Assembly (NCBI GenBank): GCA_007135355.1
Contig: SLJA01000291.1
Span: forward strand, 1-6,017
Length of the DNA stretch: 6,017 bases
DNA from: Wenzhouxiangella sp.
GTDB taxonomy: Bacteria > Pseudomonadota > Gammaproteobacteria > Xanthomonadales > Wenzhouxiangellaceae
Direction of reading: 5' to 3'
This document shows positions 1 to 5,488 of this stretch, piece after piece. The notes below the pieces were generated by a model that worked only from the letters and a program-made list of their open reading frames with translations, was not told the origin of the DNA and ran no database searches. Numbering within the stretch: position 1 is the stretch's first letter; every line of letters begins with the position of its first letter. Made by a program: the position numbers and the translations under genes.

Positions 1-73
1 CAGATTGAATGTCAACAATCTCAATCCTGGCGCAATGACGCCGAAATTGAAAGGAAGGGGGAGACCATCTCAT
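1..73. other. Unassigned left edge
   Basis: No gene can be supported here. Two plus-strand frames are open from the window edge. Frame 1 stops at TAA 106-108 and frame 2 at TAA 164-166, both inside the adjacent repeat element. Either could be the tail of a gene starting outside the window, but neither short translation is recognisable. On the minus strand a TTGACA hexamer (complement of 11-16) resembles a -35 box, but its -10 region would fall outside the window. Confidence 0.3.
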
Positions 74-217
74 CGCGGAGACGCAGAGCACGCGGAGAAA
101 AATTCTAAAAAAGGTCTGATGCGCCGGTCTGCGTGCGCTTCTGCACAGAGGCAGAAAGTCACCTAAAAAACCTCTGGCACTCTGCGCTCTCTGCGTCTCC
201 GCGCCTCTGCGTGAGAC
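74..217. repeat. GCAGAG-rich inverted-repeat element, copy 1
   Basis: This noncoding element lies just 3' of the M48 protease gene. Its arms at 74-97 and 180-203 are reverse complements at 21 of 24 positions, and the outer 15 bp (74-88 with 189-203) are perfect. The 82-base loop is A/T-richer and contains two runs of six A. Positions 178-217 align with 1715-1755 in copy 2 at 37 of 41 columns, with one indel and three mismatches. The unit is a degenerate CGCAGAG/CGCGGAG motif. I infer a dispersed, possibly non-autonomous element. No coding capacity or transposase is visible. It could fold in RNA, but the large loop makes it a poor classical terminator. Confidence 0.8.
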
Positions 218-242
218 CCGAGTCAGCCAGCTTCGCGAAAGC

Positions 243-1526
243 TCAACGCACACCCATGTCGGCCAGGGCTCGTCTAGCCCGCTGCCCCGCCTCGTCATCC
301 GACTGCCCCGCAATTCGGTAATTTTCGATGGCGCGCTGGCGGTTGCCCTGGGCGCGTTCCACGTTGCCCAGGTAGTAGTGCCCCTGGGCGGTGGGCAGGC
401 GCTGGATGCTGGCTTCCAGATCGCCGCGGGCGCCGCTGAAGTTGCGCTGCTGTTCGCGCACCATGCCGCGCCGCAAGTGGTGGTAAAACCAGCCCTGGTC
501 GCGCGCCAGGGCGCGGGAGTAGGCCGCCTCGGCCTCGGCCAGGCGGTTTTTCGAGGCCAGCGCGTCGCCCTTGAGCGCATGGAAAATCGCCTCGCCGTCC
601 TCGATCGCCAAGGCCTCCTCGGCCTTGGCCAGGGCGGTGTCGAAATCGCGCCGCGCCAGCGCCCGCCGGCCTTCATCATGAGCCTGGTAGGCCGGTTCCA
701 GCGCCTTGACGCGGGCAATCATTCGCTGATAGCGCCGCTCGCCGATCTCGCCGTCGCGGCCCAGTTCGTCGGCCAGCCGACGATTGGCGACGACGCGTTC
801 GCGCGAGGGCGGATGGGACGCGAACAGGCCCTGGATAAAGCCCGGATCACGGCCTTCCGACAGGCGCACAAAGGACTGCTGCAGCGATACCGCCCCCTCG
901 GGATTCCAGCCCGCGGCATGCATCCAGCGTGTCCCGAAGTAGTCGGCCTCGCGTTCGGCTTCACGCGAAAACCGCATGCCGATCAGCTGTGCACCGAGCA
1001 TGCCGCCGAGCACGGCCACCATGGCGTAATCGTCGCGGTCGGTGGCTACACCCACGGCCACACCGCCGATGATCACCGCGCCTTGTACCAGCGTGGTGCG
1101 TGACATCTGTTGGGCACTGTGACGGGCGGCGGCGTGGGCCACCTCGTGGCCGAGGACGGCGGCCAGTTCCGCTTCGGAGTTCATTTCGGTCAACAGGCCG
1201 CGGTTGATGGAAATCTTGCCGCCGGGCAGGGCCCAGGCATTGGGCACCGAGCTGTTGATGACGGCGAATTCATACGGCAGCTGGCGCGGCGCCTCGGCGG
1301 CGACCCGTTGCCCGACTTCCTGGACATAAGCGACCAGCTCCGGGTCGAGCACAAAGTCCCCGCCCTGCTGCTGGCGCAACGGCGCGTAGTGCTGCGCTCC
1401 GGTCTGCAACTCCCAGCGCTCATCGAACAGGCTCAGCTCGCGCGCCCCGGTCACCGGATTGACCGCGCAGGCGGCCAGCAGCGATAACAACAGGATGGAA
1501 AAAATCAATCTTCCGAGCGGGTTCAT
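243..1526 (-). CDS. M48 family zinc metalloprotease lipoprotein with C-terminal TPR region
   Basis: Predicted envelope protease of 427 residues, likely for quality control of outer-membrane or periplasmic proteins, as known for the relatives BepA and LoiP. A hydrophobic signal (residues 5-19) ends in lipobox LAAC with Cys20. Ala follows the Cys, which suggests outer-membrane sorting. The catalytic HEVAH motif is at 127-131, giving two zinc His and the Glu base. The EREAD segment at 191-195 should supply the third ligand, and His238 in SHPPSRER matches the conserved late His of BepA. Residues 278-410 are Ala/Leu-rich helical repeats of TPR type. The ATG at 1526 is chosen because GGAG lies 6 bases upstream and the signal peptide starts there. 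An in-frame ATG at 1553 would add nine polar residues, lacks a Shine-Dalgarno, and sits about where transcription should start. BepA also joins M48 to TPRs but is not a lipoprotein, so no symbol is given. Confidence 0.93.
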   Translation of the reverse strand: MNPLGRLIFSILLLSLLAACAVNPVTGARELSLFDERWELQTGAQHYAPLRQQQGGDFVLDPELVAYVQEVGQRVAAEAPRQLPYEFAVINSSVPNAWALPGGKISINRGLLTEMNSEAELAAVLGHEVAHAAARHSAQQMSRTTLVQGAVIIGGVAVGVATDRDDYAMVAVLGGMLGAQLIGMRFSREAEREADYFGTRWMHAAGWNPEGAVSLQQSFVRLSEGRDPGFIQGLFASHPPSRERVVANRRLADELGRDGEIGERRYQRMIARVKALEPAYQAHDEGRRALARRDFDTALAKAEEALAIEDGEAIFHALKGDALASKNRLAEAEAAYSRALARDQGWFYHHLRRGMVREQQRNFSGARGDLEASIQRLPTAQGHYYLGNVERAQGNRQRAIENYRIAGQSDDEAGQRARRALADMGVR

Positions 1527-1532
1527 GCAGGT

Positions 1533-1536
1533 CTCC
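1533..1536 (-). promoter_or_regulatory. Ribosome binding site of the M48 protease gene
   Basis: GGAG on the minus strand, 6 bases before the ATG at 1526. It decides between this start and the upstream in-frame ATG at 1553, which has no comparable site. Confidence 0.7.
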
Positions 1537-1560
1537 GGATGTGCCTTGGCCATGACTGCG

Positions 1561-1588
1561 AGTATATCTGGGCGGGCTCAGTCAACAA
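1561..1588 (-). promoter_or_regulatory. Possible sigma70-type promoter of the M48 protease gene
   Basis: On the minus strand a TATACT hexamer (complement of 1561-1566) matches the -10 consensus at five of six bases. A weak TTGTTG -35 (1583-1588) stands 16 bases upstream. A better -35-like TTGACT (1580-1585) is only 13 bases away, which is too close. Transcription would begin near 1554, leaving a leader of about 28 bases before the ATG at 1526. The upstream edge abuts the repeat element that starts at 1589. This is inference from pattern only. Confidence 0.35.
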
Positions 1589-1755
1589 GCCTCACGCAGA
1601 GCCACGCCCCAGTCGGCACTCTGCCTTTGCTTCTTGCGCTGACGCGCAAACCGCGAAGGCTACGTTGCCGGGGCTGAGGCGCAGAGGCCGCAGAGCAAAA
1701 GAAGAGTTGAATATCACTCTGCGCTCCTCTGCGTCTCTGCGACTCTGCGTGAGGC
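1589..1755. repeat. GCAGAG-rich inverted-repeat element, copy 2
   Basis: A 167-bp element bounded by a perfect 13-bp inverted repeat (1589-1601 with 1743-1755, GCCTCACGCAGAG and its complement). A second, inner inverted pair is 1681-1695 with 1717-1732. The right arm (1715-1755) matches copy 1 at 37 of 41 aligned columns in the same orientation. A GGCACTCTGC decamer at 1615-1624 also occurs in copy 1 at 176-185. The element fills the space between mtfA and the M48 gene and overlaps the last 42 bases of mtfA. The sharp termini suggest a defined unit. Target-site duplication was looked for and is not evident. Confidence 0.8.
1681..1732 (-). other. Hairpin enclosing the mtfA stop codon
   Basis: Arms 1681-1695 and 1717-1732 pair almost perfectly, with one extra base and one mismatch in 15-16 bp. 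The loop is 21 bases (1696-1716). The mtfA stop codon (1714-1716) lies at the loop edge, so in the mRNA the 5' arm is coding and the 3' arm is untranslated. No U-tract follows the 3' arm, so this is not a standard intrinsic terminator. It could protect or define the transcript's 3' end. Confidence 0.5.
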
Positions 1756-2514
1756 ATCCTTCTGATCCATCATGAAAAACTTCGCCAGCTGGGCGTGAAT
1801 CTGCGAGTGGTTTTCTGCCAGCCAGTCCGGCACGTCGAAGTAGAACTCGCAGGCCACGGCGAAGAATTCGGCCGGGGATTCGGCGCCATAAGGATCAATG
1901 CTGGGCTCCAGGCCCTGTTCCAGCTCGGTGAGCAGGCGCTCGAAGCCGGCGCTGAAAGCCCGTGTCCAGGCCCCCGCGTCCATGCCGGCGTGCAGCGGCG
2001 GAAAGCCGTTGGCCTCACCGTTGAGCTGGTCGAGTTGGTGAGCGAGCTCGTGGACGACAACGTTAAAGCCCTCACCCTGGCCCGAATCCCACACATCGTT
2101 CATGGCCAGCACCACGGGTCCGCGGGCCCAGGCCTCCCCGGAGCGCAGGTCGCGCCCGCTGTGGACCAGTCCGTCTTCATCCACTTCCTCGATGTCGGCA
2201 ATGAATGGGGCCGGATACAGGATGAAGGTATGAAAATCGCGATACCCGTCCAGCCCCAGGTGCAGCACCGGCAAGGCCGCCAGCAGCGCCACCGCCAGAC
2301 AATCGTCGTCTTGCGGGGCAAAATCGCCCGCGCCCTGAAATGACTTGGTGTTGAGAATTTCCCGGCAGCGCGTCTTGAGTAGCACACGCTGTTTGTGGTC
2401 AAGGTGGTGCAGGGCCGGGAAGCGGCCCGAGACGCGCTCATACAGGCCGTCATCCAGCTCGATCGGCCTGGTCCTGGCGGCCGGTCGTAAAATGGCCTTG
2501 AGCCGACTCAGCAT
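1714..2514 (-). CDS. mtfA: MtfA-type zinc-dependent peptidase (M90 family)
   Basis: A cytosolic zincin peptidase of 266 residues; E. coli MtfA is about 265. In E. coli, MtfA binds the glucose repressor Mlc and so affects ptsG; whether Mlc exists here cannot be seen. The HELAHQLDQ motif at 155-163 supplies His155, Glu156 and His159. Glu216 in SPAEFFAV is the likely third zinc ligand, followed by a CEFYFDVPDWL segment as in E. coli MtfA. There is no signal peptide or membrane segment. The ATG at 2514 fits the family N-terminus (MLSRLKAILR). The frame stays open far upstream, antisense to dapE, but that stretch has no family similarity. Only a weak GGA precedes the start. The last 14 residues (DASRRVAETQRSAE) and part of the stop codon come from the repeat element, beyond the conserved end of the domain. 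The gene is divergent from dapE. Confidence 0.93.
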   Translation of the reverse strand: MLSRLKAILRPAARTRPIELDDGLYERVSGRFPALHHLDHKQRVLLKTRCREILNTKSFQGAGDFAPQDDDCLAVALLAALPVLHLGLDGYRDFHTFILYPAPFIADIEEVDEDGLVHSGRDLRSGEAWARGPVVLAMNDVWDSGQGEGFNVVVHELAHQLDQLNGEANGFPPLHAGMDAGAWTRAFSAGFERLLTELEQGLEPSIDPYGAESPAEFFAVACEFYFDVPDWLAENHSQIHAQLAKFFMMDQKDASRRVAETQRSAE

Positions 2515-2541
2515 TTCTGATCCAGCGCGTACACTTGTGTC
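2515..2541. promoter_or_regulatory. 27-bp divergent intergenic region of mtfA and dapE
   Basis: Promoters for both genes must lie here or inside the opposite gene. Toward dapE, TACACT (2530-2535) resembles a -10 box and would start transcription at or near the dapE ATG. No good -35 is found at normal spacing. ACACTTGTGT (2531-2540) is a small imperfect palindrome with 4-bp arms. No convincing Shine-Dalgarno precedes dapE. Confidence 0.35.
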
Positions 2542-3705
2542 ATGAGCCACACAGAATACAACGCAGCCGCAGTCGGAGACGTACTGGCGCTGGCCATGAT
2601 GCTCATCCGCCGGACCTCCGTGACGCCGCAAGATGCCGGATGCTCGGACCTGATCGCCGAGCGCTTGCGGGCAGCCGGCATGGACACCGAGTTCATCGAC
2701 TCCGGCCCGGTGCGCAATTTGCTGGCGGTGCATGGTGTGGGCACGCCGCACCTGATGCTGCTGGGCCATACCGATGTCGTCCCGCCGGGTCCGCCGGCCG
2801 ACTGGACCACTCCCCCCTTCGAGCCCGCGGTGCGCGACGGCCGCCTGTATGGCCGTGGCGCGGCCGATATGAAAGGCTCGGTAGCCGCTTTTGTTGTGGC
2901 GCTGGAGCGCTTCCTGGCCGAGCACCCGGAGCATCCGGGCACCGTGTCGCTGCTGTTGACCTCGGACGAGGAAGGGCCGGCTGTCGACGGGGTGCGGGCG
3001 GTAGTGCCGGTGCTTCAGGCGCGTGACCAACTGCCCGACTACTGCCTGGTGGGCGAGCCGTCCAGCAGCAAGCGTCTGGGTGACGTCATTCGGATCGGCC
3101 GCCGCGGCAGCATTCAGGCCAGGCTGGTCGTGCGCGGTGTACAGGGTCATACCGCCTATGCCGATCCGGCTGATAACCCGGTTCACCGTGCAGGCCCTCT
3201 GCTGGCCGCACTCGGCAGGCTGGACTTTGACGATGGCGATGAGTGGTTCCCGCCGACCAAACTGCAGATTTCCAACGTCCGCGCCGGCCAGGGCGCTGAA
3301 AATGTCACACCGGGATCGCTGGAGGTCTGGTTCAACCTCCGTAACAACCCCAACAGCCCGGCCGAACAGCTCAAAACCCGAATCGAGTCCCTGATTGCAC
3401 AACATGATCCGGGCGCCTGGGAGCTGGAATGGCGCATTTCCGGCCAGCCCTTCGGTCCGGCCCGCGGCGCCTTGCCCGAGGCGGTTATTGACACCTGCCG
3501 CGAGCAGCTCGAACTGGACCCGGTGGCCAACACCGGCGGCGGTACTTCGGACGGACGCTTTCTCGGTCCACTGGGGGTCAGTGTGGTCGAGCTGGGGCCG
3601 GTCAATCAAAGCATCCACCAGGTCGACGAGCATGTCGCGGTGTCGGACCTGGAGCGTTTGCCGCGGCTCTACGAGGGCGTCATGCGGCGCCTGCTGACGG
3701 ACTGA
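2542..3705 (+). CDS. dapE: Succinyl-diaminopimelate desuccinylase
   Basis: Di-zinc M20 hydrolase that splits N-succinyl-LL-diaminopimelate into succinate and LL-diaminopimelate, in the cytosolic succinylase branch feeding lysine and peptidoglycan. It has 387 residues; E. coli DapE has 375. Expected metal ligands and motifs are present: His76 and Asp78 in GHTDVVPPG, Asp109 in GRGAADMKGS, catalytic Glu143 with Glu144 in TSDEEGPA, Glu172 in GEPSS, and His359 in NQSIHQ. RRGS (187-190), GHTAY with His203, and GGTSDGRF (333-340) are also as in the family. E. coli has Pro after GHVAY where this protein has Ala207. The ATG at 2542 gives about eight more N-terminal residues than E. coli and lacks a Shine-Dalgarno, so leaderless translation is possible. 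ftsB follows after 16 bp, probably in one operon. Confidence 0.97.
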   Translation: MSHTEYNAAAVGDVLALAMMLIRRTSVTPQDAGCSDLIAERLRAAGMDTEFIDSGPVRNLLAVHGVGTPHLMLLGHTDVVPPGPPADWTTPPFEPAVRDGRLYGRGAADMKGSVAAFVVALERFLAEHPEHPGTVSLLLTSDEEGPAVDGVRAVVPVLQARDQLPDYCLVGEPSSSKRLGDVIRIGRRGSIQARLVVRGVQGHTAYADPADNPVHRAGPLLAALGRLDFDDGDEWFPPTKLQISNVRAGQGAENVTPGSLEVWFNLRNNPNSPAEQLKTRIESLIAQHDPGAWELEWRISGQPFGPARGALPEAVIDTCREQLELDPVANTGGGTSDGRFLGPLGVSVVELGPVNQSIHQVDEHVAVSDLERLPRLYEGVMRRLLTD

Positions 3706-3708
3706 GAC

Positions 3709-3712
3709 GGAG
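3709..3712 (+). promoter_or_regulatory. Ribosome binding site of ftsB
   Basis: GGAG 9 bases before the GTG start at 3722, in the short dapE-ftsB gap. It supports GTG 3722 over the in-frame ATG at 3731. Confidence 0.6.
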
Positions 3713-3721
3713 CGCGGGACG

Positions 3722-4006
3722 GTGCGCCTGATGCTCCTGCTTTTGCTGATCCTGTTGATCGCGGCCCAGGTGCGCCTGTGGGGCGAGCTGCGCGAGGTGC
3801 GCGAACTGCGCTCTCAGTTGCAGGAGCAAGTCGACGAAAACGCCCGTCTGCACGCGCGGAACGACGCCCTTGCCGCCGAGGTGGATGACCTGCGCGGCGG
3901 TCTCGAAGCGCTGGAAGAGCGGGCGCGCTCCGAGCTGGGCCTGATTCGCGAAGACGAAGAATTCTTTCTGATCGTTGACCCGCGGGTGCTGGAGCGCCAG
4001 CCTTGA
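3722..4006 (+). CDS. ftsB: Cell division protein FtsB
   Basis: Small bitopic inner-membrane protein of the FtsQLB complex, which activates septal peptidoglycan synthesis. It has 94 residues; E. coli FtsB has 103. Residues 2-17 form a Leu-rich membrane segment, and Trp20 aligns with the Trp that follows it in E. coli. Residues about 22-60 form a coiled coil with heptad Leu and charged residues. The family signature follows: ARNDALAAEVDDL (45-57), GG (59-60) and EALEERARSELG (62-73), then a GlnLB-type tail with EEFFLIV (79-85). The GTG start at 3722 places Trp20 exactly as in E. coli and has GGAG at good spacing. The stop TGA overlaps the next gene's TTG start, so the two are likely translationally coupled. 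In E. coli ispD follows ftsB; here it does not. Confidence 0.95.
   Translation: MRLMLLLLLILLIAAQVRLWGELREVRELRSQLQEQVDENARLHARNDALAAEVDDLRGGLEALEERARSELGLIREDEEFFLIVDPRVLERQP
3991..3994 (+). promoter_or_regulatory. Ribosome binding site of the winged-helix regulator
   Basis: GGAG inside the 3' end of ftsB, 8 bases before the TTG start at 4003. It supports the unusual start codon; the nearby ATG at 4019 is out of frame. Confidence 0.6.
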
Positions 4007-4878
4007 GCTCAGCGGTCTATGAGTTTGCCGGCTTGCGCTTCGACCCGGCCGATGGCCGTCTCGTCCGCATCGACGGCGCGGCCTCCACCCAGCTGCGCCC
4101 GCAAGTCGCCCGCCTGTTGCTCGCTTTTGTGACGCAGCCGCAGACGCTGATCGACCGCGAGCGGCTTTACCGCACGGTCTGGGACGAGGGGACGGTAATC
4201 GACTTCGAGTCCGGCCTGGCTGCGATCTTGCGCGAGCTCAGGGCCGAGCTCAAGCGCCTGGAGGCGCCGGCCGACCTGGTCGAAACGGTGCCCCGGCGCG
4301 GCTACCGACTCAACAGCGCGGTGCGGCATGGGCCCAGCGGACAGGCGCCGCGCGCGGGGTTCTCCCCGGCCGGCCGCAAGCGCCTGCTCGGGCTGACGCT
4401 CGCCCTGGTGGTGTTGCTGATGGCCGGCTTGTTCAGCCTGCGTCAGGCGCCCGAGCCCACGGCTGAGTCGACGCCTGAGTCGACCGAGCGGGCGCTGGCC
4501 GTGTTGCCGTTCGCCCAGTTCGGTGAGGCGATCGACGACCCGCGCCAGCTTGACCTGCTGCTGGCCGATCGGGTGCTGGCCCAGCTGTGGGAGCGTCAAC
4601 TGGAGGGCGTGGTGCTGATCGGTCGCGCCTCGCTTGCACCCTACCAGGGCCGCGATGACCTGGCCGCGGCAGTGGCCGAAGATTTAGGGGTCGATCTTCT
4701 GATCGAAGGCAGCGTGGTGTTCGACGCGGGTCGGGTCAGCATCTCGGGCCGCCTGCTGGACATGCCGGGCGGCCGCATCCTGTGGTCACACCAGGTCGAG
4801 CACGAGCAGGACGAGATGCCGCCGGTTGCGGAATTGGCCAGGGTGTTGGTGGATTCCTTGGTGGAGGGGTGGGAATGA
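4003..4878 (+). CDS. Membrane-anchored winged-helix regulator (CadC/ToxR-like) with periplasmic TolB-N/FlgO-like domain
   Basis: Predicted one-component transcription factor of 291 residues. Residues 4-104 form an OmpR-type winged-helix DNA-binding domain: YEFAGLRFDP start, LRPQVARLLL helix, VWDEGTVIDFESGL turn and recognition region, and the wing signature VETVPRRGYRL (93-103). Residues 127-146 are a membrane segment preceded by RKR. A Pro/Glu/Ser/Thr linker (about 149-162) contains the near-repeat AESTPEST. Residues 164-290 resemble the periplasmic domain often joined to such regulators: ALAVLPF, LLLADRVLAQL, LIGRASLAPYQG, DLLIEGSVV and GRILWSHQVE. There is no phosphoacceptor receiver domain, so the signal should be sensed through the periplasmic part and DNA bound at the membrane. 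The TTG start overlaps the ftsB stop (TTGA). Ligand and target genes are unknown. It stands where E. coli carries ispD/ispF. Confidence 0.85.
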   Translation: MSSAVYEFAGLRFDPADGRLVRIDGAASTQLRPQVARLLLAFVTQPQTLIDRERLYRTVWDEGTVIDFESGLAAILRELRAELKRLEAPADLVETVPRRGYRLNSAVRHGPSGQAPRAGFSPAGRKRLLGLTLALVVLLMAGLFSLRQAPEPTAESTPESTERALAVLPFAQFGEAIDDPRQLDLLLADRVLAQLWERQLEGVVLIGRASLAPYQGRDDLAAAVAEDLGVDLLIEGSVVFDAGRVSISGRLLDMPGGRILWSHQVEHEQDEMPPVAELARVLVDSLVEGWE

Positions 4879-4888
4879 AGGTTTCAAG

Positions 4889-4916
4889 GGTTCAGGGTTC
4901 AGGGTTCGGGGTTCAG
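4889..4916 (+). repeat. GGTTCAG heptad tandem repeat
   Basis: Four tandem heptads: three GGTTCAG and one GGTTCGG (third unit). Degenerate units flank them, GGTTTCAAG from 4880 and GGTTTCAGGGA from 4925. The tract begins two bases after the regulator's stop codon and occupies the first half of the 156-bp gap before the secreted-protein gene. It has no coding role I can see. The rest of the gap (about 4950-5022) shows no clear promoter or terminator. Confidence 0.8.
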
Positions 4917-5022
4917 GGAAGGCCGGTTTCAGGGAAATTTCAGGTTGATCTCATGCCGGCTCCATGGTTTCTTTGGGCACCCGGGGGCATTCTGGACGCG
5001 CAAATTGATCAGGCCGCAGGCC

Positions 5023-5028
5023 GAGGAG
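5023..5028 (+). promoter_or_regulatory. Ribosome binding site of the small secreted protein gene
   Basis: GAGGAG, 6 bases before ATG 5035. It is the strongest Shine-Dalgarno in the window and fixes the start at the signal peptide rather than at TTG 4945, which is in the same frame. Confidence 0.8.
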
Positions 5029-5034
5029 AACATC

Positions 5035-5481
5035 ATGAAATTCCGTCATTTCCACATCGCGCTGGCCGCGCTGGCTCTGGTTCTGGCCATGCCGGTCGAC
5101 GCCCAGCGTCTCCCCACCACGAACCCGGGTCCGCACGCCGCGCAGATCAATGGCGCTCCGGGCAAGGTGACCGAGGATATCTTTCCGGTCCGTATCGTCG
5201 AGATCAACGGGCGCAACATCCAGCCGCGCCAGACCCTGTGGCTGGAACCCGGTCGCTACGAGTTCCGGGTGCTGGTCGATATCCCGCGCGGCCTGTCCTT
5301 TCCGCGCAGCCCGGCGGACATGCCGCGCTGGCGGCGCGCCGACCCAGCGACCCGGCGCGAGGCGCTGACCATCGAGCTCGAGGTCGAGGCCGGCAACACC
5401 TATCAGATCCGGGCCCGCTACAATCGCCGCGACAGCGAAGGCTTCGCCTGGTCGACCGTTCTGTGGCGCATCGAGGAATAA
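5035..5481 (+). CDS. Small secreted protein of unknown function
   Basis: Not recognised. The product is 148 residues with a clear Sec signal peptide: MKFRHFH basic start, hydrophobic 8-20, and likely cleavage after VDA (residue 23). The mature part has no Cys and no second membrane segment. It seems to be mainly beta strands: VRIVEINGR (52-60), LWLEPGRYEFRVLVDI (68-83), an Arg/Pro-rich middle loop (84-108), LTIELEVEAGNTYQIRARY (111-129) and a final FAWSTVLWRIE (137-147). The pattern of a G-x-x-I strand, then PGRYEFRV, then EAGNTYQIRARY recalls small PEGA-like beta domains. That is weak inference, not a family assignment. The start is fixed by GAGGAG. It lies 156 bp after the regulator and 7 bp before truD. 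It could be a target or partner of the regulator, but nothing proves it. Confidence 0.85.
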   Translation: MKFRHFHIALAALALVLAMPVDAQRLPTTNPGPHAAQINGAPGKVTEDIFPVRIVEINGRNIQPRQTLWLEPGRYEFRVLVDIPRGLSFPRSPADMPRWRRADPATRREALTIELEVEAGNTYQIRARYNRRDSEGFAWSTVLWRIEE

Positions 5482-5488
5482 CCAAGCC

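Noticed and set aside
74..217. Repeat element as a CRISPR array or Rho-independent terminator
   Set aside because: There are no regularly spaced direct repeats with unique spacers, and the stem has an 82-base loop rather than a tight hairpin followed by a U-tract.
378..1487. Plus-strand open frames (378-1103, 1110-1487) opposite the M48 gene
   Set aside because: They are antisense shadows of a gene with intact lipobox, HExxH and TPR region, and show no domain or ribosome site of their own.
1527..1553. ATG 1553 as the start of the M48 protease
   Set aside because: It lacks a ribosome site, would put nine polar residues before the lipoprotein signal, and lies at the predicted transcription start.
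2515..3633. The mtfA frame stays open for 373 more codons antisense to dapE, suggesting a 639-residue protein
   Set aside because: The extra stretch mirrors dapE codons, is Arg/His/Gly-rich with no recognisable domain, and MtfA has its normal length from ATG 2514. Long antisense frames are common in GC-rich genes.
243..3705. Three zinc hydrolase genes in a row (M48, MtfA, DapE) as a functional metal cluster
   Set aside because: They belong to unrelated families, act in different compartments and pathways, and lie on opposite strands. No metal-uptake or zinc-regulator gene accompanies them.
4009..4599. Minus-strand 196-codon frame opposite the regulator
   Set aside because: It is a Gln/Arg-rich antisense shadow of a gene with clear winged-helix and membrane segments.
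4945..5034. TTG 4945 as the start of the secreted protein, adding 30 residues
   Set aside because: The added part is not signal-like, and GAGGAG before ATG 5035 with a textbook signal peptide fixes the later start.
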